Program-made: the position numbers and the translations under genes | DNA from: Halocafeteria seosinensis | Taxonomy: Eukaryota > Sar > Bigyra > Bicosoecida | Assembly: GCA_001687465.1 (NCBI GenBank) | Contig: LVLI01000176.1 | Coordinates: forward strand, 62,001 to 126,000 | Length of the DNA: 64,000 bases | Reading direction: 5' to 3' | The notes under the pieces: model-generated | Databases searched by the model: none | What the model saw: only the letters and a program-made list of their open reading frames with translations | What the model was told of the DNA's origin: nothing | Shown: positions 9,299 to 19,636 of the stretch, one piece after another | Layout: each line of letters begins with the position of its first letter | Position numbering within the stretch: position 1 is the first letter of the stretch

Positions 9299-12200
9299 AT
9301 GGACGGTCATACTCGCTCATACACACAGGAGGCTGGTCGAGCAGAAGGTACTCGGTCTACGACTGGCACAAGTGGTGTCACGAGACGATCTCAACCGCGT
9401 CCATTGCAGTATACATCTCCTACAAGTACAAGTGGAAACAATGATGAATATGAGGGATCTTCTGGTCGTTCTTCCCTAGCCTCGTATGGTGCTAAGCACA
9501 ACAGTGGGGATGAAAGGAGTAACCAGAAACAGCACGACATTTATCCTTCCGTCAACGAAAGCCAACCCCACCGAGGACGAGGACGTTCAGGCACACAGCG
9601 ACAACAAAAGCGGTTAGCTCCTAAACAGATGACATCGGGCCTTCGTGAGAGTAATCCCCACGACCCGGAACTGGAGGAACTCAAGCATGACAGTCAAACG
9701 GAGCGACAGGAGAACACAGATATCCAAGTACAGTCGCGGCGTGACAGTACTGCCAACGGCAGTCCACGAAAACCAGATACTAACGGCTTGCGAATTCTAT
9801 TCGATGCCTGGGAATCGCAACTAGACAAGTCCCAATCCGAATTGGAAAAAAAGTTTGCCAAATTGACTGAGGAAGAGCAAGACACACATTCTCTTCGGAA
9901 ATTACTGTCTCAACAGCAATCACAGCTGCGCAAGCAGAAACATGAACTCCAATCACGGGAGAAGAAAACAGAACAGCTACAGAAACAACTTGAAGAAGCA
10001 ATGTCCCAGTATCAGCAAACATCAGACAAAGAACAAGAATTATACAAAAGAGAGGAAAGAATTAAGTCGGAAGAAAAGGATCTTCAAGAATGGAAACGGC
10101 AAAACGAAGAATATTCGAAAAAGCTACGCGAAGAGCAAGATAAGTTGGAAAGGTTAAGAAGTGATCTGGAAAACCACTATGAGCGTGTCAAAAGTAGAGA
10201 AACGGCGGTTGAACAGGGGGCGCATCAATTTGCTACAAGTGAAAAGGAGTTAGCTAATCGTGAGTTGGAGTTGCAACAACGTGAACAGCAGGTTGAACGG
10301 CGTGAGGAGGAGGTCACAGGTAAGGAAGAATTGCAAACCACAAAGGCAGAAGAAGTTCAGACTAAAGAAGAAGAATTAAAACAAACGGAGGAACATGTTT
10401 CAACTGCTGTGCGTTCAATGGGGGCATTGCTGAGACGACTCCTCGATACTCCCGATGCGCTGAGCAGAGTACGACGAGACGGTCATCAGATGGTACAAAC
10501 TGTGCAAGAAAATGATAAACAGGCTGCTTTGGATGTTCAAGATACGCGCCAGTTGGGCGTTGACATTCAGTCACTGAAAGATGAACTCACCGAAGCCGCG
10601 CGCTTGACACCTTCTTCGACCACGTGGTCTGACGGAATTGCACCTTTCGCCACGGCATTCATTGATGCCGTATCACATTTGGCGGAAGCGTTTGTTGAGG
10701 AGAAGCAAAATTTGTGCCGGATATCTCAAGGACTTCGGCAGGCCCAATCGTTTACGCGGAGACGTCGTGAAGAGTTGATGCGACGTGAAGAAGACCTCGA
10801 TGCGTACGAGTCGAGAATTGAAGAAGAGCGTGAGTCGCTGGAAGCGTTGAGAAAAAATCTGGAAGATCAACAGACTACCAACCAGGAAGATCTTGTTTCC
10901 ATCCGCCAGAGGAAGGAGAATCTAGAGCAATGGGAAAAGGATGTTCAACAGCGGGAGGAAACAGTCGAAACTAGGGAGACGGAATTGGCCAGCAAAGAGG
11001 AGGACATCAGGGTGAAAGAGCAACGACTACAGGAGCGACGAAAACAAGTCGAACGGGATGTAATGTATCAGGAAGACAGCTTAGCTAAGTCAAAGAGGCT
11101 GTACGACGAGAGCAGACGTATGTCTGAAGTGAATGAGAATAGAACGCAAGAACTTCGACAGTTAGAATTGTCGCTGAACGAACGGGAGAATAAGCTGAAC
11201 AACTTGGAGGCCGAGTTGGCAGACGAGAATGCAAAGATACACAGCAAGCTAGAGAACATAGATCTGAGGGAACAAAATGTAAATACTATGGAGCAAGGGC
11301 TTGATACTTCGCTTCAGAAGAAGAACGAAGAGCTGCAACAGTTGCAACAACAGTGTCACGAAGCGGAGGAGAGATACAAGGAGCTTCAGAGTGAGATGGA
11401 ATCTTTGCGATGCTCTATGGGAGACATGAGAAAACGAGAAAATGCTTTGATAGACCAGGAAATGGAATGTGAACAGTTGCATAAAGAAATGCAGGAAAAG
11501 GAGAAGACTCTTGGAAATACGGAGCACACACTGAATACAAAATGGGAGGAGTTAAGTGCAAGAGAACAGGAGACGACTACAAAGGAAAGAGAGCTGAAAG
11601 AGAGAGAAGAGCAGTTACAAAACCGCGAGTCAAATCTTGAAAATAGGGAAAGACAACTGGAATCCTACGCCAGTTCTCTTTCCAAAAAAGCAGAAGAAAT
11701 TGCTGAAAGGAGAAAAACAGTCGAAGCCCGAGAAAAGACGATGCAGGAGAAAGAGCAAGAAGTTGAACGAAAACAATCCGTATGTGCTTCCAAAACACAG
11801 CATGTTAACAAGGCTGCTCGAGAGCTAGACCAACTACGATCGAAACTTGACTCCGAGAAGGAAACCTTTGAGCATTTCCGACAGCAAGTAGAAGATAGGG
11901 AGCAACAGCTTGAGTCAAGGACTCAGCAGGTTGAAGAGTTGAAGCGAAGGACTGAGGATACGTTCCACAGACTGAGCAAAGAGCGAGAAGCAGTTGAGTC
12001 GAGACGGCAACAACTGGAGAATCAATATAAGCAATACTACTCGGAGTGTGACCGAAAGCTAGAAGAAGAGAAAAGCAGACTCGCCACTCAAAGCTGGATA
12101 CAGTCTGAGACATCGGAGACAAAGGCAGAAAGCAGCCGTCGTAGGTACGAGAAGTTGTGCCGTGAGTATGAGCGGAAACTACAAAAACTAAATGTTCAAG

Positions 12201-15200
12201 AAGAGAGACTGAACAGCAGAGAACAGCAAGTCAGTGAGAAGCAAAAGACTACTCAAGATGCAGAATCGTCTTTGCGCCAACTTAAAACTTCTTTGGAGTC
12301 CACAGAGGAGCAGCAGAAGAAGAAGGAGGAGGATTTACGTGCAACGGAAAGGGATATCGCCACTCAAAGAAATAATCTGGAGGAGGCAAGCAAAGAAACA
12401 GTGTCGCGGCTACAAAGCCAACAAGAGAAGATTAAACTTGCGGTTAATAGAATTGAAAGAGACAAAAAAGAGCTGCAATCTGAACAAACAGCAGTCGAGC
12501 AAGAGCGTGAGCGATTGGAAGAAGAGCAAGACGAACTCCGATCTTCGTGGGAAGAATTGCAAGAGAGGGAACGTCGTTTGCGTGAACATGAGAGCTCCTG
12601 CGAGTCGCTTAGAAGTGATCTCAATAGTAGGCAATCCGATATAGAGAAAAGGGAATCCCGTCTAAAAGATTTGGAGCGACGAGAGAGGGAAGTTGCCGAG
12701 CGAGAAACAACGTGCCGGCGTGAGCACATTGAAAACGAAAAGCTGAGAGTGTCTCTTGAGTCGCAGAAGGAGCAGTTCCAACAGCGATTGGAGGATGTAG
12801 CCCGGCGCGAATCCTACGTTAACGAAGTTCAGCCGAAAATCTACAATGATTCCCGTCAAGCGTCTTCCCAGTTGGAAGAACTCAGCAAACAGAAGGCAGA
12901 GATTGCAAAAAGAGAGGAAGCTGTTTCTGAACAAGAACGAAAATTGAAATCTGAAGAACAGGATATTTCCTGTTTAAAGCAGAAGCTGGAACAACAGCAG
13001 GAAGAATTAAAACGTGACCTTACCGACGTAAAGCAACGGGAGGCTTCAGTGAATGAACGAGAACGTAACATATTGTCGCGAGAAAATAAGTTGGAGTCGC
13101 GGAGTAAAGAACTAGAAAATGCAGAATATAGGGTACGCGTAAAAGAAGGCGAACTCAGTGCCCGGGAACAGCATCTAGAACAGCGCGAGCAGCAGCTAGA
13201 TTCCGATAAGGTAAACAGTCACGAGTATAAAAGCCAAGTAGAAACTGCTAGGCAACGTCTCAGGCAGGCTACGGAACAGGCTTACAGCCAGCTTGACATG
13301 GAAAGGAAGCAATTGGAGGAGCAACGGCAAAAACTGCACGAAGAAAGCGAGAATGTAGAGCTCAAGAGGCAAGAACTGGCTCAAGAATCAGAGGCTCTGT
13401 CGGACTGGAAGAAGAAGTTAGAATCTCGAGAACAATCGGTGGAAGAAAAGGAAAAGGAACAGCTATATGCGACCAGGGAACTAGAACGTAAGACCCAAAC
13501 ACTCCGAGAGGAGTCTGCCCGTACTCAGGAGTATTTTAGACGGTGTCTTGAGGATGTAAACAATCAACGCGAAGAAGTACGAACAAATCGAGACACTGCC
13601 CGGCAAGAAATCGAAAGGGAGACCCAAAGGTTAGAGGCATGGGAAGAGAAGATGTCCAAGCAGAGAAAAGAACTACAAACAATGAGTCAGGAACTAGAAG
13701 ATCGCCAGAAACTTCTTGACTCTGAGAAGTCTTCGTTGACGGATGCTACTTCGCAGTCTCAGCAGCTGACAACATCATTGCAACAAAAATTTCAGGAGAT
13801 TCGCAGTCGTGAAGAAGCGATTGAGAAGTCGCTTGCAGCGCTACGCCAGAAAGAAAACCATGTGCATGCTACATTAGGTGACATTAAGAGTCGTGAGGCT
13901 TCGCTTACCAAGAAGCAGGAGCAACTAGAAGCGGAGGAAGTACGTATTCGGAAACTTCAACACGATATTAACACAAGAGAGGTAGAGCTTGAAGGCAAAT
14001 TGAAAAGGAGAGAACAGGAAGTAGAAGCCAAGGAAAAAAGAATGGAAGAAAGGGAAGAAAGGATTCATACTAACGAGAAGACTGCTGAGGAATTAATGAA
14101 CCAGGCGTTGGCGAAGCAGAAACAGTTTTCTGAAAGGATATATGATCTAGAAAGCTCTTATCATTCTAAGCGATCGACCCTTGAGTCTAAGGAAGAAGAA
14201 GTGTCCAAAAGCAAGTCAAGTCTGGAAGAAAAGAAAAACGATGTCACCCAGCGCGAAAATCAGTTACAACGACGGGAGAATGCTTTGCAGAGTGTGCAAA
14301 AATCTCTGGAACGAGTGCGACGTAGTATTGACACTGATCGGGAGTCGCTATCGAAGGAGCGCCTTGATCTACAGCGGGAAAGAGAGTCAATTCGAGAAGA
14401 CAGGAAAAAACTAGCTGAACGACGCCGCGTTTTGGAGCGCCAGAAGAAAGATTTTGAAGCGAAATATCGTATGAGAACGCAAGAGTTAGAGAACCGAGAG
14501 ACAAAACTGCAGCATCGGGAAGACTGGTTTCGCAAACGTCAAGTTTCTCGGGATGACTCTGTCATGCATCACCTAGAAGATGGCTCTGATTTTCAAAATC
14601 GAACAGCTGGCAGCCCAAAAGACAACGTTTCACCGGACAACAGGCTACATCAACGAAACTTAACATTAGAGAGGCAGGTGCAGGATCTCGAACGCGAGCT
14701 GCAACGTTCGAAATCAAACCTTCAAACATCAGAAGAGCGGGTTCGCGAACTGGAGCAACAATTGAACGTAAAGCAGAAAGAGATTCGCATGCTGAATCGG
14801 CAACTTGAGATGGCAAATTCTCAGGTCGAGCAACTTGGTCAAGTTCGAAAATCCGGCGAGGCAGATCAACAACAATCGCTCAATGAGTTTTGGAAACTAG
14901 CAAAGGAAGAAAAGAAGAGGTTGCACAGATTAGAAAAAGAACTTGAGAACCGAAAGGAGGAATTGAATTCGCGTGAATCTGATGTTAGAAGAAAAGAACA
15001 AAATTCTGAAGAAGTACAACGTGATGGGGATAATATCGACCTTGACGACAAGGCGTTACAAGGGGCCGTAGACGAAATGCAAAGCCGCGAGCAGCGCCGT
15101 AAGCAGAGAATTCATTCTCGGTTAGAGCGTTTACGTAGCAAGATCACGTCGAAACGTAAGGAAGTCAATGAACAGGAAGAAGCGCTTCGCCAGGCATTTC

Positions 15201-17524
15201 ATGATCTTCAGGAAGCCGAGAAGCAATTCCAGGAGAAGGTTAAAGATAATGATGGTGAACAGAAGACTGATGGGCCAAGTGGACAACGGTCATCCCAATT
15301 GCTTGTTAGTGTGCAAGAAAAACGAGTTGATCTGGCTCTTTTACGAGCTTCTCTTCGCTCTTACGAACAGGAGGCAAACCGCCTTGAGTCCATGCGGAAT
15401 AGCTCGGTTCCTTCTGGTGACGTTCCTGCAACTAGTCACAACGAAGACTTTACACGTGTACCACAGTCAGTTGAGGAGGCGCAGAAGGCGGCGTTGGAAG
15501 CTCAGAAAGAGGCTGGGCGTCTCATCCGAAATGCTCTCAGATACGAAGAGATGTTGCGATACCAACGTGAGGTCTACATAGCAGCACGGGATGAGGCTCA
15601 GAAGGAAGCATCCACCTTGCGAACTGAATGCAAGGGGTTAATCGAACGCCTACATGAAACCGAAGATCAGCTGCAGAAACTGAATGCTGAGGTTTCAAAT
15701 GAGCATAAAAGTCTTCAAGAGGACAGAAATTTGGTCGAGGAGAAAGCTACGAGGCTACAGGAGGAAGCAGCAGCACTAGAGAAGAGAGAGTCGTTAGTTT
15801 CACGAACTGCACACCATTTCGAGTCCCTTGTTAACCACAAGCAGACGAATAATCTCTCCTCAGACTTTCCATCTCTGCAAGGGGTTATCGCTGAGTTGCG
15901 AGAAAGTGACTTGGTTGATGAGCAGACAGTTGCCACCATAGAGAAGTTTGGAATCTCTACCGAAACTGTAGTGCCGCTATTGAAATACCTGCTTGACCAT
16001 ATGCACCAGCTGGAGGATCATGAACGAAGGCTTGAGAGTAACCTGGCCGTGGCTCGGCATCAATGTCAGCTGGCAAATGAAGAATGCTCCAGAGCGAAGA
16101 GAGAATATTCTGTTGAGTTATCACAGAGTAGGCGTGAAATCCACACGCTGAATGAAATCATAGAGCAGCGGGATTCAAACCTTGAAGACCAACGTAAGAA
16201 GTACCGTAGTCTAGAAGCGGAGCTTGTGCAGGAGCAAATGGCATGTTCAAGGCTAAGAAGTGAATTAAACTCTACTGACACGGGGACATGTAACGGTGAA
16301 GAACTTCATAGGTTACGCCAGAATCTTTTTACGCAAACCCGCAGAGCAGAAAGGGCAGCAATGGAAGCGGAAGATTGGTTCCAAAAAACTTACGTATTGC
16401 AACTTCAACGTTCGTCGCCTCAAGAATTTGAACCGAGTAACGATAAACAAACTTCAGGTACTGATGGGAACGCAATACACGATATGTCCGCAAACTCTTC
16501 AACAATGGGAGAGGATAACAGAAGCCACAGCACGGAAGAGCTTGGGAATGCGGTAGCAAACATGTTGCGAGGACTAGGCATGGCTCGTGACACAAGTAGA
16601 CGCCGACTTCAACGACTTCGACAAATCTGTCTGCGCATTACACATGGGGAACAAGAGAAGCAGCCTTGGCTCCATGTCATCGACCAACATAATTCTCAAC
16701 TGGAAGCTTTAGAGCAAGAAGCTAATAGCCTCCATAAGGCGTTGGTGGAAGCTCATGACGCTCTCCACAGTTATCACGGAAACACCAGTTTGACGCGCGA
16801 TGATGTCTACACGAAGGTTTCGTCGCTGGTGGAAAGTGCCTCCTCGCTTCAAGAGAAGCAGGACTCGTGGGAAAGTAGTCTACATGAGACTACTCAAACT
16901 ATTGCAGAACGATTGAACTCTTCCAAGACCACGGACGTAGCTAACTCCCTTCACGAATATTCTCGTGAGCATAGTGCGTATCAGGCTCCCGTAACGGACA
17001 AACCGTTTGAAGATGTATCCGAGCGGTCGGATGTCATGGACGATCTTAATAGATCCCTGGAAGAGCGTGCTAAGCTATTGGAGACTGGGCAACAGTACGA
17101 GTATAGTGTCTCTTCGAACATCTCGGAAGCTATATCGAGGCGCTCCGAACAAGAAAGTCCTTCTGGACCTAAGGAAAACGCCGACATACCGGTAGAAGCG
17201 GGGGAACATGGATGGGACGTATACGCTCCCGATGCAATGCATATGAATGCTGCTCAGGTGGATAATTATAGCGAGTACGAAAATGATGAACCGGCTGAAG
17301 CACTGCTTGATTCCGTGCTGTCGGCTGCACCAACAAGGGCTAATGCTGGTGTTCAGAGAGACCAAGGACAGCTTTCCACAGTTGAGCGTCGTGTGGATAG
17401 GTCTTCGTCTGAAGAAGTGGATAGCGTCCAATGGGAATACGATGCAAGCGCCGAGTTCGCAGTGGATGAACACGAGGTCAACCGTGTGTTAGATGCGTGG
17501 TACCATCATGGTACACAACAATGA
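9299..17524 (+). CDS. Giant coiled-coil protein, 2741 residues, single exon
   Basis: One uninterrupted frame of 8226 bp from ATG 9299, with no intron although most neighbours have them. Residues 1 to about 165 are low complexity (Ser, Thr, Gly, Arg, Gln). From about 165 to about 1870 there is nearly continuous Glu/Gln/Arg/Lys-rich heptad sequence with recurring phrases such as LE.RE..L..RE..V and LQ.RE. A Pro/Ser/Gly break near residues 1765-1790 separates further coiled coils to about 2300. A helical stretch with VANMLRGLGMARDTSRRRL lies near 2415, and an acidic, less ordered tail ends in WYHHGTQQ. I see no motor, PACT, GRIP or membrane segment, so the role is not assignable. By analogy such proteins are centrosomal, basal-body, Golgi-tether or filament components. 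Translation is clearly real, given ORF length and codon bias. Confidence 0.9.
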   Translation: MDGHTRSYTQEAGRAEGTRSTTGTSGVTRRSQPRPLQYTSPTSTSGNNDEYEGSSGRSSLASYGAKHNSGDERSNQKQHDIYPSVNESQPHRGRGRSGTQRQQKRLAPKQMTSGLRESNPHDPELEELKHDSQTERQENTDIQVQSRRDSTANGSPRKPDTNGLRILFDAWESQLDKSQSELEKKFAKLTEEEQDTHSLRKLLSQQQSQLRKQKHELQSREKKTEQLQKQLEEAMSQYQQTSDKEQELYKREERIKSEEKDLQEWKRQNEEYSKKLREEQDKLERLRSDLENHYERVKSRETAVEQGAHQFATSEKELANRELELQQREQQVERREEEVTGKEELQTTKAEEVQTKEEELKQTEEHVSTAVRSMGALLRRLLDTPDALSRVRRDGHQMVQTVQENDKQAALDVQDTRQLGVDIQSLKDELTEAARLTPSSTTWSDGIAPFATAFIDAVSHLAEAFVEEKQNLCRISQGLRQAQSFTRRRREELMRREEDLDAYESRIEEERESLEALRKNLEDQQTTNQEDLVSIRQRKENLEQWEKDVQQREETVETRETELASKEEDIRVKEQRLQERRKQVERDVMYQEDSLAKSKRLYDESRRMSEVNENRTQELRQLELSLNERENKLNNLEAELADENAKIHSKLENIDLREQNVNTMEQGLDTSLQKKNEELQQLQQQCHEAEERYKELQSEMESLRCSMGDMRKRENALIDQEMECEQLHKEMQEKEKTLGNTEHTLNTKWEELSAREQETTTKERELKEREEQLQNRESNLENRERQLESYASSLSKKAEEIAERRKTVEAREKTMQEKEQEVERKQSVCASKTQHVNKAARELDQLRSKLDSEKETFEHFRQQVEDREQQLESRTQQVEELKRRTEDTFHRLSKEREAVESRRQQLENQYKQYYSECDRKLEEEKSRLATQSWIQSETSETKAESSRRRYEKLCREYERKLQKLNVQEERLNSREQQVSEKQKTTQDAESSLRQLKTSLESTEEQQKKKEEDLRATERDIATQRNNLEEASKETVSRLQSQQEKIKLAVNRIERDKKELQSEQTAVEQERERLEEEQDELRSSWEELQERERRLREHESSCESLRSDLNSRQSDIEKRESRLKDLERREREVAERETTCRREHIENEKLRVSLESQKEQFQQRLEDVARRESYVNEVQPKIYNDSRQASSQLEELSKQKAEIAKREEAVSEQERKLKSEEQDISCLKQKLEQQQEELKRDLTDVKQREASVNERERNILSRENKLESRSKELENAEYRVRVKEGELSAREQHLEQREQQLDSDKVNSHEYKSQVETARQRLRQATEQAYSQLDMERKQLEEQRQKLHEESENVELKRQELAQESEALSDWKKKLESREQSVEEKEKEQLYATRELERKTQTLREESARTQEYFRRCLEDVNNQREEVRTNRDTARQEIERETQRLEAWEEKMSKQRKELQTMSQELEDRQKLLDSEKSSLTDATSQSQQLTTSLQQKFQEIRSREEAIEKSLAALRQKENHVHATLGDIKSREASLTKKQEQLEAEEVRIRKLQHDINTREVELEGKLKRREQEVEAKEKRMEEREERIHTNEKTAEELMNQALAKQKQFSERIYDLESSYHSKRSTLESKEEEVSKSKSSLEEKKNDVTQRENQLQRRENALQSVQKSLERVRRSIDTDRESLSKERLDLQRERESIREDRKKLAERRRVLERQKKDFEAKYRMRTQELENRETKLQHREDWFRKRQVSRDDSVMHHLEDGSDFQNRTAGSPKDNVSPDNRLHQRNLTLERQVQDLERELQRSKSNLQTSEERVRELEQQLNVKQKEIRMLNRQLEMANSQVEQLGQVRKSGEADQQQSLNEFWKLAKEEKKRLHRLEKELENRKEELNSRESDVRRKEQNSEEVQRDGDNIDLDDKALQGAVDEMQSREQRRKQRIHSRLERLRSKITSKRKEVNEQEEALRQAFHDLQEAEKQFQEKVKDNDGEQKTDGPSGQRSSQLLVSVQEKRVDLALLRASLRSYEQEANRLESMRNSSVPSGDVPATSHNEDFTRVPQSVEEAQKAALEAQKEAGRLIRNALRYEEMLRYQREVYIAARDEAQKEASTLRTECKGLIERLHETEDQLQKLNAEVSNEHKSLQEDRNLVEEKATRLQEEAAALEKRESLVSRTAHHFESLVNHKQTNNLSSDFPSLQGVIAELRESDLVDEQTVATIEKFGISTETVVPLLKYLLDHMHQLEDHERRLESNLAVARHQCQLANEECSRAKREYSVELSQSRREIHTLNEIIEQRDSNLEDQRKKYRSLEAELVQEQMACSRLRSELNSTDTGTCNGEELHRLRQNLFTQTRRAERAAMEAEDWFQKTYVLQLQRSSPQEFEPSNDKQTSGTDGNAIHDMSANSSTMGEDNRSHSTEELGNAVANMLRGLGMARDTSRRRLQRLRQICLRITHGEQEKQPWLHVIDQHNSQLEALEQEANSLHKALVEAHDALHSYHGNTSLTRDDVYTKVSSLVESASSLQEKQDSWESSLHETTQTIAERLNSSKTTDVANSLHEYSREHSAYQAPVTDKPFEDVSERSDVMDDLNRSLEERAKLLETGQQYEYSVSSNISEAISRRSEQESPSGPKENADIPVEAGEHGWDVYAPDAMHMNAAQVDNYSEYENDEPAEALLDSVLSAAPTRANAGVQRDQGQLSTVERRVDRSSSEEVDSVQWEYDASAEFAVDEHEVNRVLDAWYHHGTQQ

Positions 17525-17715
17525 ACGCAAAGCGCTTTCATGTTTGTACACCCCGATCCTGCTCTTCTGGAGGTTAAGATGTTTGGAGTTGCTTCAACCA
17601 ACTTGCTTGTTCGATTTTACAGTGTACAGTATCTAAGGGACACAGAAGCTTCTTCAAGTCTCATGTGTGTGCATTAGTACTGCTCCTACCGGAAGCCATG
17701 CATGCTACTGGCTAC
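17525..17715. other. 3' flank of the giant coiled-coil gene
   Basis: No coding signal. Likely 3' UTR followed by the start of degraded repeat DNA. Confidence 0.3.
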
Positions 17716-17716
17716 G

Positions 17717-18110
17717 CTACGCAGTGTGAGGGGTGAACCCTACCCGAAACCGCTCCAACATCATCACGTTGTGGCGCATCGACGTGACTGACAGTTTGGC
17801 CGTCATCAGCTTGCGAAAGTTCCGCATCTCCCTTGTTCCCAAGCGGGAACCCGGTGCTTTCCTGGCAATCCTCTTCATGAACTTGATCGCGTCCTCCCCG
17901 AAGCCACCCGTCGCCTCTATCGCGAACGTGATAATTTCCGTGTGGTGGTCCCTCAGATGTTCGTATTTTGTCCGCTTCATCTTCTCCGCTTCTGCCGCGA
18001 TGGTGGGGCTTTCCTGCTGCCCTGACTAGTCTGTCTCCCGTGAGCGGGTTTGGCACCGTCACATCGACATAAACTGTGCTCGTTGGGCCCTGCTACGAGG
18101 TCCATTACTG
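17717..18110 (-). mobile_element. Frameshifted C-terminal remnant of a retroelement reverse-transcriptase ORF
   Basis: Minus-strand reading gives VYVDVTVPNPLTGDRLVRAAGKP (read in part), then, after a one-base shift in a run of C near 18010-18020, KMKRTKYEHLRDHHTEIITF, ending with FAIEATGGFGEDAIKFMKRI and a tail containing LSVTSMRHN. The order (D-V-T-V-P..., then F-x-x-E-A-T-G-G-x-G, then a terminal LSV...) is typical of the extreme C-terminus of non-LTR retroelement polyproteins in protists and algae, as I recall it. The upstream RT domain is not present nearby, so this is a 5'-truncated, frameshifted relic. Confidence 0.6.
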
Positions 18111-18160
18111 GCCTCGCTTCTCCGTCGTTTCGGAGATCTACGTGCTTCCTCCTCTGACCA

Positions 18161-18200
18161 TGTACAAGTTGTGACAGTACAACTTGTCACAGTACAAGTG
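18161..18200. repeat. Short inverted and direct repeat cluster
   Basis: The motif acaagttgt (18164-18172) is followed by its complement acaacttgt (18179-18187), and gtgaca pairs with tgtcac at 18171-18190. The string agtacaa also recurs. It lies just upstream of the retroelement relic and may mark an insertion scar. Confidence 0.5.
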
Positions 18201-18561
18201 GGTACGGGGTACTACGGGCAAGTCGTGCCACTGGTGCCAACTCCGGAGGCCGTCGACTTTGTCGCTGGATCTTGTAAAATATACAAGGTTAATAGGAACT
18301 GCTTGTGCAGAATCTGAATGGTATATGAGTCTAGTTTTATATGCATAAGAGGGTACAAGACAAAAACTTCTATATATTGTATTATAGTGCTGTTTCCTGC
18401 GAAAAACTGAACTTCAACTCGGGGGCTCAATTTTGGATCGCCAAAGTGGACACCTCTCTGAGCACGAATAATCACAGTTGGAAATCTACCTCGGGGTTTA
18501 TGAGTTCATTTAGCTCTGCGAAATAACATGGACTTTGATGTGCCGGCGAAGAAGGTTGGAT

Positions 18562-19235
18562 TTAATGCGTATGGCTGCGTGTGATTCCTTCACATCGCAC
18601 TTTGTGCCGATCGACTAGACTGGTGTATACTTCGCTCAGGAACTCATTCCACCATTTTAAGATCTGTTCTGGGATCCTATTCCCCATTTGGTGGTTTTGG
18701 TTCCCATATGATCCGCCGTAGAATGAGAGGTTCAGCCTCCCAAAGACCTCCGCTTTTTCTCCCACGCAGAACAGTGAGGCCGTGAACTGCTTGACATAAC
18801 ACCAGAAGAGCTCGCTCCCATTGCAAACTGCAGATTGAGGTGGCTGCCATAAAATTTGAAGCCATTTCACCTCTTGCGTCCATATGCCGCTGCTCCTCAG
18901 CCTGCTCCTCAGCGCTTCGCAGCAACAAATTATGTCGGTCGCCCGGAAACCATTCCGGGGACGAATGTTTCGTATGACCATGCTTTGGGCCTCCTCGAGC
19001 GATGGACCTGCTCGACTGTTCGTGTTGTTATCACAAAATTCTCCTAAAGTGCATATTACTGTATGGGGCTCAAATTTGCCGTTGAAATTGCGTTTGCGCC
19101 TTGCAGCATTGTAGCGATCTCGTAACCTTGGAGTACTTCAGCAGTTTCAGCGTTTTCTTTGACGACCTCTCGACAGGGGAAGGCTTCCCGTTTTCCTCCT
19201 CATAATCATTTTCACGCGGCGCCATTCTGCTCCGA
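18562..19235 (-). pseudogene. Frameshifted ORF relic of unknown type, possibly from a mobile element
   Basis: Minus-strand pieces in shifting frames follow each other: MAPRENDYEEENGKPSPVER near 19220, RYNAARRKRNFNGKFEPHT near 19100, LEEAQSMVIRNIRPRNGF near 18980, LLRSAEEQAEEQRHMDARGE near 18920, and WWNEFLSEVYTSLVDRHKV near 18620. Each piece looks like protein, but frames change at least twice and no splice sites fit clearly. I recognise no family. It lies inside repeat-rich DNA, so a decayed element gene is the likeliest reading. A 12-bp direct duplication (ctgctcctcagc) occurs near 18890-18915. Confidence 0.4.
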
Positions 19236-19636
19236 ATGCCAACGACCATAGAGCTGGCAACTCAGTTGACTATTGCGATGAGCACAGGATTCGTCGATAA
19301 GCTCTTTCCGTCCCATCCGACTACCTATAATGCAATTGAAGAGGTTGCAGAGATACACTAGTGTTCTCGGCTTCCGTTCCTCGGTCCACGTGTCAAGTGG
19401 ACCCGCGATGGGTTTCGCAAAGATGTGACTCGTATCTTTCAGGATCCTGCGGGAGTGAGGGGGCCGCCAATCGCATCCGTATACGTCTTAATTTCGTCCA
19501 GAGTAACACCAGCTTTTCTAGAGTTTTCTTCGCGGACAAATGCTTCCACTAGTTGATGCCACTCCCTCAAGCTTGCGGGTTCGCGACCAGTCCTGTCTCC
19601 ATGGTGCACTTCAACACCAGTGTTGTGTTCCCTCAC

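Noticed and set aside
10362-16595. Opposite-strand ORFs across the giant coiled-coil gene
   Set aside because: They are mirror images of Glu/Gln/Arg-rich codons (Leu, Phe, Ser-rich) and have no independent support.
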